Of a stretch of 64,000 bases of DNA, positions 17,181 through 26,500 are shown piece by piece (the first letter of the stretch is position 1; every line of letters starts with the position of its first letter). Position numbers and translations under genes: made by a program. The notes beneath the pieces were generated by a model. That model saw only the letters and a program-made list of their open reading frames with translations, was not told the DNA's origin and ran no database searches. The stretch is from Paenibacillus sp. PL91 (GTDB taxonomy: Bacteria > Bacillota > Bacilli > Paenibacillales > Paenibacillaceae), in contig NZ_JABBYG020000003.1 of NCBI RefSeq assembly GCF_012935325.2, positions 62,001 to 126,000 of the forward strand, read 5' to 3'.

Positions 17181-18140
17181 ATGAAAGCGCTACGATTATC
17201 AACCGAGCCTAAACGTTCTTCCATCCATGCTGCAACGCCTATCAAAAAAATGCACCGAGTCTGGCAGCTGTATGTCCTTATTGCTCTACCGCTGCTCTAC
17301 ATCATTGTCTTCAAGTATATACCCATGTATGGCGCTCAGATTGCCTTTAAGGATTTTGTCGTGTCCAAAGGCATCTGGGGAAGCGAATGGGTCGGTCTTA
17401 AGCATTTCGACCGATTTGTCCATTCCTATGAGTTCGGAAAGGTAATGAAAAACACATTGCTGCTCAACTTCTACAACCTGATCGCCGGATTTCCGTTCCC
17501 GCTCATGCTCGCGCTCAGTCTTAACTATGTGAGGCACCGCTGGTTCAAGAAATCGGTACAAATGGTAACCTATGCGCCTCACTTCATTTCAACAGTCGTC
17601 ATGGTCGGGATGATGTTCGAGCTGCTGGATCCGCGAAACGGACTGATTAACAACATCCTGCAGGCGTTCGGCTTTGACGCGATCAATTTCATGGGCAATC
17701 CGGATTACTTCAAATCTATTTATGTCTGGTCTGGCGTCTGGCAAAGCGCAGGTTTTAACTGCATTATTTTTTTGGCGGCTCTCTCGAGTATCGACCCTTC
17801 GCTGCATGAGGCGGCCGTGGTGGACGGAGCCAGTCAGCGTCAGCGTGTATGGCACATCGATCTGCCCGGGATCTTGCCGGTAGCCATCATACTGCTTATT
17901 CTCAACATGGGCAATATGCTGGATGTCGGCTATGAGAAGGTGTTGCTGATGCAGAATCCGCTTAACCTGCGAACCTCGGAGGTCATCGATACGTACGTCT
18001 ACAAGGTCGGTCTTGTATCACAAGCGATGAATTACTCCTACTCAGCAGCAATCGGGTTGTTTAAGTCGGTCATCGGCTTCCTACTCATTATTACCGTGAA
18101 TCAGATCGCCCGTAAAACTAACCAAGCAAGCTTGTGGTAA
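17181..18140 (+). CDS. lplB: LplB/YtcP-type sugar ABC permease
   Basis: 319 residues with six predicted membrane helices. The N-terminal YIIVFKYIPMYGAQIAFKDF is the signature of the LplB branch, and the EAA loop reads LHEAAVVDGASQRQRVWHI. It forms the inner-membrane channel with the next gene product. Strong site GAGAGGGGGG before the ATG. First gene of a permease-permease-receptor operon with no ATPase. The start codon region (ATGAAAGCGCTACGA) also resembles a CcpA cre box with one mismatch. Confidence 0.9.
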   Translation: MKALRLSTEPKRSSIHAATPIKKMHRVWQLYVLIALPLLYIIVFKYIPMYGAQIAFKDFVVSKGIWGSEWVGLKHFDRFVHSYEFGKVMKNTLLLNFYNLIAGFPFPLMLALSLNYVRHRWFKKSVQMVTYAPHFISTVVMVGMMFELLDPRNGLINNILQAFGFDAINFMGNPDYFKSIYVWSGVWQSAGFNCIIFLAALSSIDPSLHEAAVVDGASQRQRVWHIDLPGILPVAIILLILNMGNMLDVGYEKVLLMQNPLNLRTSEVIDTYVYKVGLVSQAMNYSYSAAIGLFKSVIGFLLIITVNQIARKTNQASLW

Positions 18141-18153
18141 GGAGGACTTCTAC

Positions 18154-19050
18154 TTGGATTATGCCAGCATTAAACCGTCCGTCGGCGACCGCGTGTTTAC
18201 CGTCATCAATTATTCGCTGCTGTCGTTGTTTTTTCTACTCGTTTTCTATCCTTTAATCTATATTTTAAGCGCTTCCATCAGTGATCCTTCTGCAGTCGTT
18301 GCTGGGAAGGTATGGCTCTGGCCGGTCAATCCGAATCTGATGGGCTACGAAGCCGTTTTCAAGCACAAGCTGATCGGTTCCGGATTTCTCAACTCGTTTT
18401 ACTATACGGTGTTCGGTACGGCGATAAACATCGTTATGACGCTGCTTGCGGCTTATCCGCTTTCCCGCAAGGATCTTTACGGCAAGAACATCATAATGTT
18501 TCTGCTTGTATTCACGACGATGTTCTCCGGCGGTCTCATTCCCGGCTACCTCATCGTCAAGGATTTAAATATGCTGAACACGGTTTGGGCCATGGTGCTT
18601 CCGGGTGCGCTAAGCGTCTGGAACGTCATCATTACACGCACCTATTTTCAAACCTCTATCCCGCCGGAAATGCTGGAGGCTGCTCAGATGGACGGATGCA
18701 ACGATTTTAAATTCGTCTGGAAAATCATCATCCCGCTTTCAGGACCGATTATCGCGGTCATCACCTTATTCTACGCAGTGGGACATTGGAATCAATATTT
18801 CAGCGCCTTGATTTTCCTAGACCGACAGCATATGTATCCTCTGCAGATCATCCTGCGGGACATTCTCATTCAGAACGACGTGAGTGCGCTTATGCTTTCT
18901 GATGTCGAGAATGCCGCAAGACGTGAAGCGCTCCGCGTGCTGTTGAAATATTCGTTGATCGTCGTCTCTACTTTGCCGCTTATGCTCGTTTACCCGTTTG
19001 TGCAAAAACATTTTGTAAAAGGTGTAATGATTGGCTCCTTGAAGGGCTAA
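18154..19050 (+). CDS. lplC: LplC/YtcP-type sugar ABC permease
   Basis: 298 residues, TTG start at 18154 after AAGGAGGA. Six helices; EAA loop MLEAAQMDGCNDFKFVWKII; C-terminal tail ending KHFVKGVMIGSLKG, typical of the LplC branch. Partner of the permease 13 bp upstream. Confidence 0.9.
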   Translation: MDYASIKPSVGDRVFTVINYSLLSLFFLLVFYPLIYILSASISDPSAVVAGKVWLWPVNPNLMGYEAVFKHKLIGSGFLNSFYYTVFGTAINIVMTLLAAYPLSRKDLYGKNIIMFLLVFTTMFSGGLIPGYLIVKDLNMLNTVWAMVLPGALSVWNVIITRTYFQTSIPPEMLEAAQMDGCNDFKFVWKIIIPLSGPIIAVITLFYAVGHWNQYFSALIFLDRQHMYPLQIILRDILIQNDVSALMLSDVENAARREALRVLLKYSLIVVSTLPLMLVYPFVQKHFVKGVMIGSLKG

Positions 19051-19071
19051 ATCACCACGTATGGGAGGGTC

Positions 19072-20754
19072 ATGAAATTGAGAAAAAAGCTGACGCAATT
19101 CTGTATGATGATCGTTCTTGCCGCAATCATACTTAGCGCATGCTCGAAATCGGGCAACACGAATAATGAACCGGATACAACGAATTCTACGGTTGGCACG
19201 GAAACCGGTGAAGATCCGGTCAGCCCGGCCGGCCAACTGCCGATCACGAAGGAAAAAACGACGATACGCGTCATGGTCCCGGCCAATTCGGTCGTTGAAG
19301 ATTTTGCAACCAATGAATTTACGAAGTATTTGGAAGAAAAGACGAATATTCATATCGAATGGGATGTCATCCCAAGCACATCGGCGGCGGAGAAGCTGAA
19401 TCTCGTCATGTCGAGCGGCGAGGACTTGCCCGACGTCATCATGGGCTTCGGTGTGTCAAGCGCCCAGCAAATGATCTACGGCAGCCAAGGCGTTATCCTT
19501 CCGCTCAATAGTATGATCGACAAGTACGGCTTCGAGACCAAAAAAATGTTCGAGCAGATGCCTGTCGTGAAGGATACGATCACCTCGCCGGACGGCAATA
19601 TTTATGCTTTGCCTCATACGAACGAATGTTTTCACTGCACGCTTCCACGCAGAATGTGGATCTATCAGCCTTGGCTCGATAAGCTTGGTCTAGCCATGCC
19701 GACCACAACGGATGAGTATTATGAGGTGCTCAAAGCGTTTAAGGAGAATGATCCGAACGGAAACGGTAAAGCCGATGAAATCCCAATGTCAGGATCTCCG
19801 ACCGGATTCTATGCCAGTATCGATTCCTTCCTTATGAATGCCTTTATCTACAACCCTGGCGGTGATCGGTTGTATCTGCAGGAAGGCAAAGTCGTCGTGC
19901 CGTTCGACAAGCCGGAATGGCGGGAAGGGCTGCGCTTTCTCAATAAGCTGTATGAGGAGAAATTACTTGATCCTCAAGCTCTAACGCAGGACGAGAACCA
20001 ATTGAAGCAGCTCGGAGAGAATCCCGATATCGCCATTCTAGGCGCTACCTCCGGCATGCATATGGGCGTATTCAGCGAATTTTACGGGGCAAGCAACCGT
20101 TGGCTGGAATACAAGACGATTCCACCGCTCAAAGGCCCTAATGGCGTGCAAATCGCTCCTTTCGAAGCGTATCATCTTGTTGGAGGCGGATCCTACCTGA
20201 TTACGAAATCAAGCAAACATCCCGAAGCGGCATTCCGATTAGCGGATTACTTGTACAATGAAGAGGTCACGCTTCGCTCTGTCATCGGCCGTCCAGGTAC
20301 GGAATGGGTGAAAGCGGAAGAAGGGGAAGTCGGCATCAACGGCAAACCAGCCGTATGGAAGCAAATCGCCGATTGGGGACAAGTTCAGAACTTCAACTGG
20401 GGCCAAACAGGACCATCCCTGCGCACGAACGATCTGCGGCTCGGAGAAGTGGCCAACCCCGACAAACCGCTCGAGATTGTGATGTATGAGGAAGCAAAAA
20501 CCAAATATGAGCCTTATAAGCAAGAGCTTGAAAACGTACTGCCACCGCTGTTCTTTACGAACGATCAGGCGATCGAGATTGCGGATATGTCCAAGACGAT
20601 CAACGATTATGTAAACGAGATGATCGCCCGTTTCGTTATCGGGGATGCCGACCTGGATAAGGATTGGGACGTCTATCTTGATAATCTCCAAAATATGCGA
20701 CTGGAGAATTACTTGTCCATCTATCAAGACGTATTCGACAGCAAATATAAGTAA
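19072..20754 (+). CDS. lplA: LplA-type extracellular solute-binding lipoprotein
   Basis: 560 residues. Lipobox ILSAC with Cys24, then a Thr/Asn linker and a large bacterial family 1-type binding domain (FATNEFTKYLEEKTNIHIEW, VMSSGEDLPDVIMGF, DENDPNGNGKADEIP-like calcium-type segment). It captures an oligosaccharide or sugar derivative outside the membrane for the two permeases just upstream. The length and the LplA-like features point to complex plant or algal glycans rather than simple sugars, but the substrate is not deducible. RBS GGGAGG. Confidence 0.9.
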   Translation: MKLRKKLTQFCMMIVLAAIILSACSKSGNTNNEPDTTNSTVGTETGEDPVSPAGQLPITKEKTTIRVMVPANSVVEDFATNEFTKYLEEKTNIHIEWDVIPSTSAAEKLNLVMSSGEDLPDVIMGFGVSSAQQMIYGSQGVILPLNSMIDKYGFETKKMFEQMPVVKDTITSPDGNIYALPHTNECFHCTLPRRMWIYQPWLDKLGLAMPTTTDEYYEVLKAFKENDPNGNGKADEIPMSGSPTGFYASIDSFLMNAFIYNPGGDRLYLQEGKVVVPFDKPEWREGLRFLNKLYEEKLLDPQALTQDENQLKQLGENPDIAILGATSGMHMGVFSEFYGASNRWLEYKTIPPLKGPNGVQIAPFEAYHLVGGGSYLITKSSKHPEAAFRLADYLYNEEVTLRSVIGRPGTEWVKAEEGEVGINGKPAVWKQIADWGQVQNFNWGQTGPSLRTNDLRLGEVANPDKPLEIVMYEEAKTKYEPYKQELENVLPPLFFTNDQAIEIADMSKTINDYVNEMIARFVIGDADLDKDWDVYLDNLQNMRLENYLSIYQDVFDSKYK

Positions 20755-20821
20755 GATGTTATTAATCAGAAATCCATCGACGATACCAGACAATCGGCTG
20801 CTCATCTAAAATAAAAAAGAA

Positions 20822-20849
20822 CCAGGGAACCACGTTAGTGGTTCCCTGG
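20822..20849. terminator. Strong bidirectional terminator
   Basis: Perfect 12-bp stem CCAGGGAACCAC / GTGGTTCCCTGG with a GTTA loop. Minus-strand reading is followed by TTCTTTTTTAT. It serves both the importer operon and the convergent GH29 gene. Confidence 0.92.
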
Positions 20850-20865
20850 AGTCTTTAAAACATAT

Positions 20866-21837
20866 TCACTTTCTAGATAACCAGTTTTCTGGAATGGTAT
20901 CGATATCAACAGGGTGTCGATATCGTTCTCCAATTTCTTTAAATCGGTCCAAAACATTTGCGTCTAACAAGCCTTGCTGATTGGGTGCTCCATTTAATAA
21001 AAAGGATACGTAATGATTGTTCGCATCATAAATTTCATCCAGTGCCCAGTCAGCCGTTTTAAGCTCCATCGTCGGATCAGATGCTCTCCAGAACCATGTT
21101 TTCGTTAAAATATTACAGCTCGCCCCCGGACCTGCAAATGAGTCTTCAATTTCCTGCCCGGCAGCATTTTCATAAAAAACAACATCCGTATGATCCAGAT
21201 TGGATTCACAGCTAATATTCATCAATAAACATCTCGGCTGCAGCCGCTTTACCCATTTATCGATTTCTTCGAAAGGAAGATCCTCGTATAAAGGGCCACC
21301 CCAATGGGCGTTCCAGCCGTCAATGATCAGGAACGGAATTTCACCGTAACCTGTTAACAGTTCTTCGAGCTGACTTTTAATAAATTGTTTGTCTTCCGAG
21401 GTACATTTTTTCCGGCCGATTTGATGATGCAAGTCCAGCATAGAGAAATAAAGTCCCGCTTCAATCCCTTCCTGTCTGAACGCATCGAGATATTCCCTTA
21501 CGACATCCCTTTGATTAGTTGCATTCTTGACGCAATGCTCCGTGTATCCAGAAGGCCATAAGCTGAATCCTTCATGATGCTTCGCCGTAAGCGCGGCAAA
21601 TTTCATCCCTGCAGATTTAGCGGCTTTCGCCCATTGTGCACAATCCAGCCGATCCGGGTTCCAGTCTATGGGATCAAATTTGAACATGCGAGGTTCATCA
21701 TTATTCTCATGCCCGTATTCCCAATCTTGTATTTCCGTATCAGCAAATTGAAACGTAGCGCTATTGAAGTGTATGAACATCCCTAACCTTTGATTAACAA
21801 ACCATTGCTGCCTAAGTACTAATTCTTTATTACCCAT
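20866..21837 (-). CDS. GH29-type alpha-L-fucosidase-like protein
   Basis: 323 residues, no signal peptide, so probably cytoplasmic. GH29 pattern: LGMFIHFNSATF at the N-terminus, LTAKHHEGFSLWPSG (residues 83-97), and FLIIDGWNAHW with D173 in the position of the catalytic nucleophile. It lacks the C-terminal beta-sandwich of full-length family members (usually 420-480 residues), so it is a barrel-only form. GH29 enzymes remove alpha-L-fucose, but short divergent forms can have other specificities. Divergent from the AraC gene at 21972, which probably regulates it. Confidence 0.78.
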   Translation of the reverse strand: MGNKELVLRQQWFVNQRLGMFIHFNSATFQFADTEIQDWEYGHENNDEPRMFKFDPIDWNPDRLDCAQWAKAAKSAGMKFAALTAKHHEGFSLWPSGYTEHCVKNATNQRDVVREYLDAFRQEGIEAGLYFSMLDLHHQIGRKKCTSEDKQFIKSQLEELLTGYGEIPFLIIDGWNAHWGGPLYEDLPFEEIDKWVKRLQPRCLLMNISCESNLDHTDVVFYENAAGQEIEDSFAGPGASCNILTKTWFWRASDPTMELKTADWALDEIYDANNHYVSFLLNGAPNQQGLLDANVLDRFKEIGERYRHPVDIDTIPENWLSRK

Positions 21838-21866
21838 GTAGTCAGCCTCCCTAAATTGTTAAGTTA

Positions 21867-21906
21867 ATATCATATGATATCTACCACTTTAAAGGATCGT
21901 TAACGA
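21867..21906. promoter_or_regulatory. Two palindromes in the GH29/AraC divergent region
   Basis: ATATCATATGATAT (21867-21880, perfect 14 bp) and TCGTTAACGA (21897-21906, perfect 10 bp) lie between the divergent genes, upstream of the AraC promoter. Candidate operators; which protein binds them is unknown. Confidence 0.4.
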
Positions 21907-21914
21907 TTGTACAT

Positions 21915-21943
21915 CTGACAAAGACGACTACTTATAGTACAAT
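21915..21943 (+). promoter_or_regulatory. SigA-type promoter of AraC gene
   Basis: CTGACA (21915-21920), 17-bp spacer, TACAAT (21938-21943), 29 bp before the ATG. Confidence 0.6.
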
Positions 21944-21971
21944 TTCTATATTTGAAGCGGGAGGTGATGGC

Positions 21972-22850
21972 ATGCTCGTACTTGAACTGAAGGTTCCGCC
22001 GCTTCCACTGCTGTCTACGATCGGCTATACATTATGGCAACCGGGAGTTGTTCATGCCAGACGTCAATTTGAAGTATTCGATATGATTGTTTGCACCAAG
22101 GGTACGTTGTATATGGAGGAGAACGGCGTTAAATATAAGGTAGAGCAAGGCATGATATTAGTTCTTGAACCTGGAAAAATACACCACGGCTACCGTCCGA
22201 CCGTGACGGAAACTGAGGTGTATTGGATCCATTTTCAATATCCGTCGTCCTTTCAGCCTATGCTCGTAGAGAAAAATAACTGGCAGCAGCCCCTGCTTAG
22301 GCCAACGGATCAGGATACAGAATCCCTTTCGGCAATGATAGATATTCCGAAATTCGCCGCCGTAGATTTGCGAACCATCGTGCCGCTATTGACGGACATG
22401 CTTAAATTGCATAGCGTGCTTACGGAATACCGTTCCTTCGAGTTGCATATTCTGTTCGAACAGTTTCTCATGCAGTTGCATAACGGGATGAGAAAGAGCA
22501 ATCCACAAGCTCGATCCTATTTTCTTGGCGAAATGGTGGCTTCCTATTTGGCGGGCCACTTGGAGCAGCCCTTCAATTCTGTACAGATGGAGATCGACTT
22601 GCATTATCATTTCGATTATTTGGCACGATGTTTGAAGCAATATTCGGGAATGAGCCCGCTGCAATACAGGCATCAATTGCAAATTGATCGGGCCAAACGG
22701 CTGTTGTCCCACTCGGACCTGACCCTGATCAAAATAGGGGAACAATGCGGTTTCCAGGATATCAACTATTTTATACGTTTGTTCAAACGTCAAACTTCAT
22801 TCACACCGGGAGAGTACCGGAAGCAATTTCAGGTGTTCCAAGTGGAATAA
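21972..22850 (+). CDS. AraC-family regulator with cupin sensor
   Basis: 292 residues, GGGAGGTGATGGC before the ATG. N-terminal cupin-like ligand domain (GTLYMEENGVKYKVEQGM, then LVLEPGKIHHGYRP). C-terminal AraC HTH pair (about 195-290; DYLARCLKQYSGMSPLQYRH and IKIGEQCGFQDINYFIRLFK). It has the size and layout of RhaR/MelR-type soluble sugar regulators. Its divergent partner is the GH29 gene. Confidence 0.9.
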   Translation: MLVLELKVPPLPLLSTIGYTLWQPGVVHARRQFEVFDMIVCTKGTLYMEENGVKYKVEQGMILVLEPGKIHHGYRPTVTETEVYWIHFQYPSSFQPMLVEKNNWQQPLLRPTDQDTESLSAMIDIPKFAAVDLRTIVPLLTDMLKLHSVLTEYRSFELHILFEQFLMQLHNGMRKSNPQARSYFLGEMVASYLAGHLEQPFNSVQMEIDLHYHFDYLARCLKQYSGMSPLQYRHQLQIDRAKRLLSHSDLTLIKIGEQCGFQDINYFIRLFKRQTSFTPGEYRKQFQVFQVE

Positions 22851-22906
22851 GTAAGGGCATGGGGCTGCATTTTTTATTATGCTAACTACTGTCCTACACA
22901 GCAATT

Positions 22907-22948
22907 GGAACAGATTCTTGACATTCAATTGTGTCATGAATCTGTTCC
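22907..22948. repeat. 42-bp two-part inverted repeat between convergent genes
   Basis: Outer arms GGAACAGATTC / GAATCTGTTCC (11 bp, perfect) and inner arms TGACA / TGTCA, separated by one T on each side, around TTCAATTG. No U-tract on either side, so it is not a textbook terminator, although it sits between a plus and a minus gene. Confidence 0.7.
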
Positions 22949-22987
22949 GATTAAAGAACTGAAATATGAAATGACTATCGTTGCCCG

Positions 22988-23443
22988 TTAGTGAGGCAAC
23001 TGATTAACCTTAGGTTTATAAGAAGCAACAATCATACAAATCAACACGCTTATCACACCACAGATGATATAGGTATGCGTGTAGTAAGGCGCTGCTTCAC
23101 CACGGATGAACATCATCGTTGTTATCCCATTCATCGATCCGTCACCGCCTCCAAGCACTAATAAATAGCCAATTAGATAAATCAACAATCGCTCACAAAG
23201 GACAGGAATTATACTTACCCATAGTGCGGCAGAGCGTTTATTGACAAAAACTTTACTCGTATACACTCCAGCTAAGAGATATGGAATGATCAGCAGCGGT
23301 ATGCCAGCAAAGGTACCAGATAAATCCCAATTATAGTCTATAGGTTCTTTAAAGATGGCCCTATACAACGTAAACATTGCATACATCGTAAGAAAATAAC
23401 TAAACGTAATAACCATCCAGCCAGCAACTATCTTGCCTACCAT
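22988..23443 (-). CDS. Membrane protein of unknown function
   Basis: 151 residues with four predicted membrane helices (about 5-28, 46-66, 77-97 and 122-142). Short loops include YRAIFKEPIDYNWDLSGTF and KVFVNKRSAA. AGGTG-type site before the start at 23443. I recognise no family. It stands alone, convergent with the AraC gene and upstream of the terminator region of the large exoenzyme gene, but in the same direction. Confidence 0.65.
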   Translation of the reverse strand: MVGKIVAGWMVITFSYFLTMYAMFTLYRAIFKEPIDYNWDLSGTFAGIPLLIIPYLLAGVYTSKVFVNKRSAALWVSIIPVLCERLLIYLIGYLLVLGGGDGSMNGITTMMFIRGEAAPYYTHTYIICGVISVLICMIVASYKPKVNQLPH

Positions 23444-23508
23444 TTATACACCTCCACTACTCCATTTTCTTTCTATACTATACCCTACCATATCTAGAAA
23501 ATGCCAAA

Positions 23509-23543
23509 CGACCGCTCCCCGGTGGAAAACCGAGAATCGGTCG
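23509..23543 (-). terminator. Terminator of the large SLH exoenzyme gene
   Basis: Outer stem CGACCG / CGGTCG and inner stem CTCGGT / ACCGGG (one G-T pair), followed on the minus strand by TTTGGCATTTTC. Confidence 0.65.
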
Positions 23544-23579
23544 CAGCATAGTCTTTAGAATGAAATTTAATATTATCGA

Positions 23580-26500
23580 TTACTTGCTAGCCTGCAGCAA
23601 ATTCAAAATGATTGTAATCGCCTCGGCCCTTGTTGCTTGCGCATTGGGCGCAAACTTGTTGCCTGTTCTGCCCTTCAAGATTTCCGCTTCCTTCATGGCG
23701 TATACAGCACTCTTAGCCCAGATCGGGATTTCGCTGTCGTCTGCAAAGCCGGTCGTCTCCACGTCTGGAAACTTCACCCCTCCAGCTCTGGCAATCATGA
23801 CCGCCAGCTCCGCACGCGTTACACTTGCCGCAGGACGGAAGCTTCCGTCGTTATAGCCGGTTATGATTCCTGCTTGCAGCGCTTGCGCGATTGCTTCCTG
23901 AGACCAGGCGCCGATCTTTTCACCATCGATAAAGCTGAGCTCGGCCTTGCTGTCAGCTAGCTTCAGACCGTTCATGAGCATGACTACAAACTCGGCACGT
24001 GTCACAGTTGCATTAGGCTTAAACGTACCATCCGTGTAGCCTTTGACGATGCCTAACTTCACGGCTGCCGCAATGCTCGCTTGCCCCCAATGACCGTTAA
24101 CATCTGTGAACTTAGGAGCTTCCTCCGTACCATCATTTTCCTCAGTTTCACCGTTTGACTGATTGCCGTTATTGCCGTTATTGCCTCCATTATTACTTCC
24201 GTTATTGCCTCCGTTGTTGCCTCCGTTATTGCCACCGTTATCGCCGCCACTGGTATTAATAACTTGTACTTCGAGATTGGCGTCTTGTCCTTCGCTAAAC
24301 GTAAAAGTAAGGTTGGCGGTACCTACTCCAAGAGCTGCCAAATACGATTTCAATATCGTTACCTTATCATTAAGCAGAATATAGTCTACATTAGCTGTCA
24401 GCTGTACCTCTCCATTATTCACTCCGATCAGCATATTTCCGTTTAATTCCATATCTATCACGGCGTCCAGCTGCTGTGAAGGATTCTTGTCAAAAACGAC
24501 AGACGTCGGGCTAATTGAGGAATCAGATGCTGCCGCTTCTTTAAAAGTAAATACATTGAAATCGTAAACGCTCGCCCCGTTTCCACTCGAATCCGTTATA
24601 TTCAACCGAATATATCTGGCTGAAACGGCTGCTTCCTTCCGATCCTCATTTATTTGTTGTGTCGTGGCTGCACTGGTTTTGTCAGCATACGTTGTCCAGC
24701 TACTGCCGTCTGTGGAGTAATCAATTTTGTATTTGTATCCCGCGTTCAACTCAAAGCTGGTTTTAATGCCTGTTATGTTGTAGGCATCGCCAAGATCAAC
24801 CTTCAGCCACTGAGGCACGGTTAAGCCTTCCTGCTGAGTCCATCTGGTGGTTGGGTCTCCATCTACAGCAAATAACGGGCTTTTGCTTTGTGAAGATGCA
24901 ACAACCGATTTACTTAAAGCGATATCGATTTCTTCACCGCTTATTTCGATCACGCTTACCTCTAAATGCTTGTTATCGCCTGAACTGAATTCAAAAGTCA
25001 GGTTGTTCTTTCCTTCGCCTAGCGTTGCAAGATACGCCTGATGGATTTTGATCTCATTCCCTGTAACACTGTAGTCGACATCAGGGCGCAGGTAGAGCGA
25101 TCTATTTTTGATGCCAGTTAACGTATTGCCGTGAAGATCCATTCCAACGGTTATATCTGACTGGCTATTCGGATTTTTGTTAAAAGCAGCTGATGTTTTA
25201 TCAATGGTAGAACTAGGATTTATCTGGGTACCAAACACGCTAAACTCAAATATACTTGGGCCCAGACTATACAACGCCTTTATTTTCATATACCTTGCCG
25301 AAACAGCATTTTCGTTGTTGTCCTGATAGGTTTGCTGCGTCGTTTCACTTGCTGTTCGGTCTGCATAGGTGTGCCAGCTTTGCCCATCCATGGAATACTC
25401 GATTTTGTACTTATATCCACTAGGCAATTCGAACATAGTCGTAACGGATTTCACGGCATACACGCCCTGCAAATCAACCATAAACCAACCTTCGGTATTC
25501 CATATCCCTTCTTGCTGAGCCCATCTTGTACTTGTATTCCCATCGACGGCATTAGCAGGCTCCAAGCTTTGCGACGAAGCCGTTACCGGCTTGTTAAGAG
25601 CGACATTGACGGATCCGTCATCTTCAATGACATTCACCTTCAGGACAGGGTCTTCTCCGGCTGCAAAATCAAACGTCAGGTTATTTTCCCCAGTTGGCAG
25701 TGAATGGAGATAGGATTTATAAATCACTACCTGATCCCAAAATAATTTGTAGTCTTGATCAGGAATCAACTGGGCCGCCCCGTTTTTGATTCCATCCAGC
25801 TTCCCGCCGTTTAATACCATTTTGACCTGCACGTCAACTTGCCTTAATGGATTTTTATCGAAGGTGACTTCATTCCGCTGAATCAATGAATTGGATTCGG
25901 GAGGCGTGCCGCCTTCTCCAGGATACACGCTGAATTCATAAATGCTTCCACCCCAATCGTGAGACAGCGTAATTCGCATATACCGCGCCATTACGTCATT
26001 TTCATCCTGATTGGTTTGCTGGGTCGTGGCAATTGCTGTCTTGTCGGCAAACAGCTCCCAATTCTCACCGTCCGCCGAGTATTCAATTTTATATTTGTAG
26101 CCTGTGTTTAACTCAAACATCGTACTTGTCGAAGCGATGGAATATACGTCTCCCAGGTCTACCGTCAACCACTGGGCATCGGTTCTTCCTTCTTCCTGCG
26201 CCCATCTCGTGCTCGTATCGCCATCCACCGCAAATGCCGGGTCTTTGCTTTGCGAGAATGCCGTTACCGGTTTTTTCAATGCGAGATTAACAGGCTCTTG
26301 AGGTGCCGGAAGCGGAGCTTTCCAAGGGCCTGCCGCTGCTATAATGTCCTGCGCTTCCTGCGGCCAGTTTTGGCCTGCAACGCTTATGTTCCCATAAGCC
26401 GTGCTTGATGAATTCACTCCGCCAAAGTCAACATTGTAATAGTTATACCTGATGATATTGTCGTGCGCGGACCCCGAGAAAGCATGCTCCGTATTATCGA

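Noticed and set aside
24172..24246. Second repeat run as a non-coding satellite
   Set aside because: It encodes the Gly/Asn linker of the SLH exoenzyme in frame.
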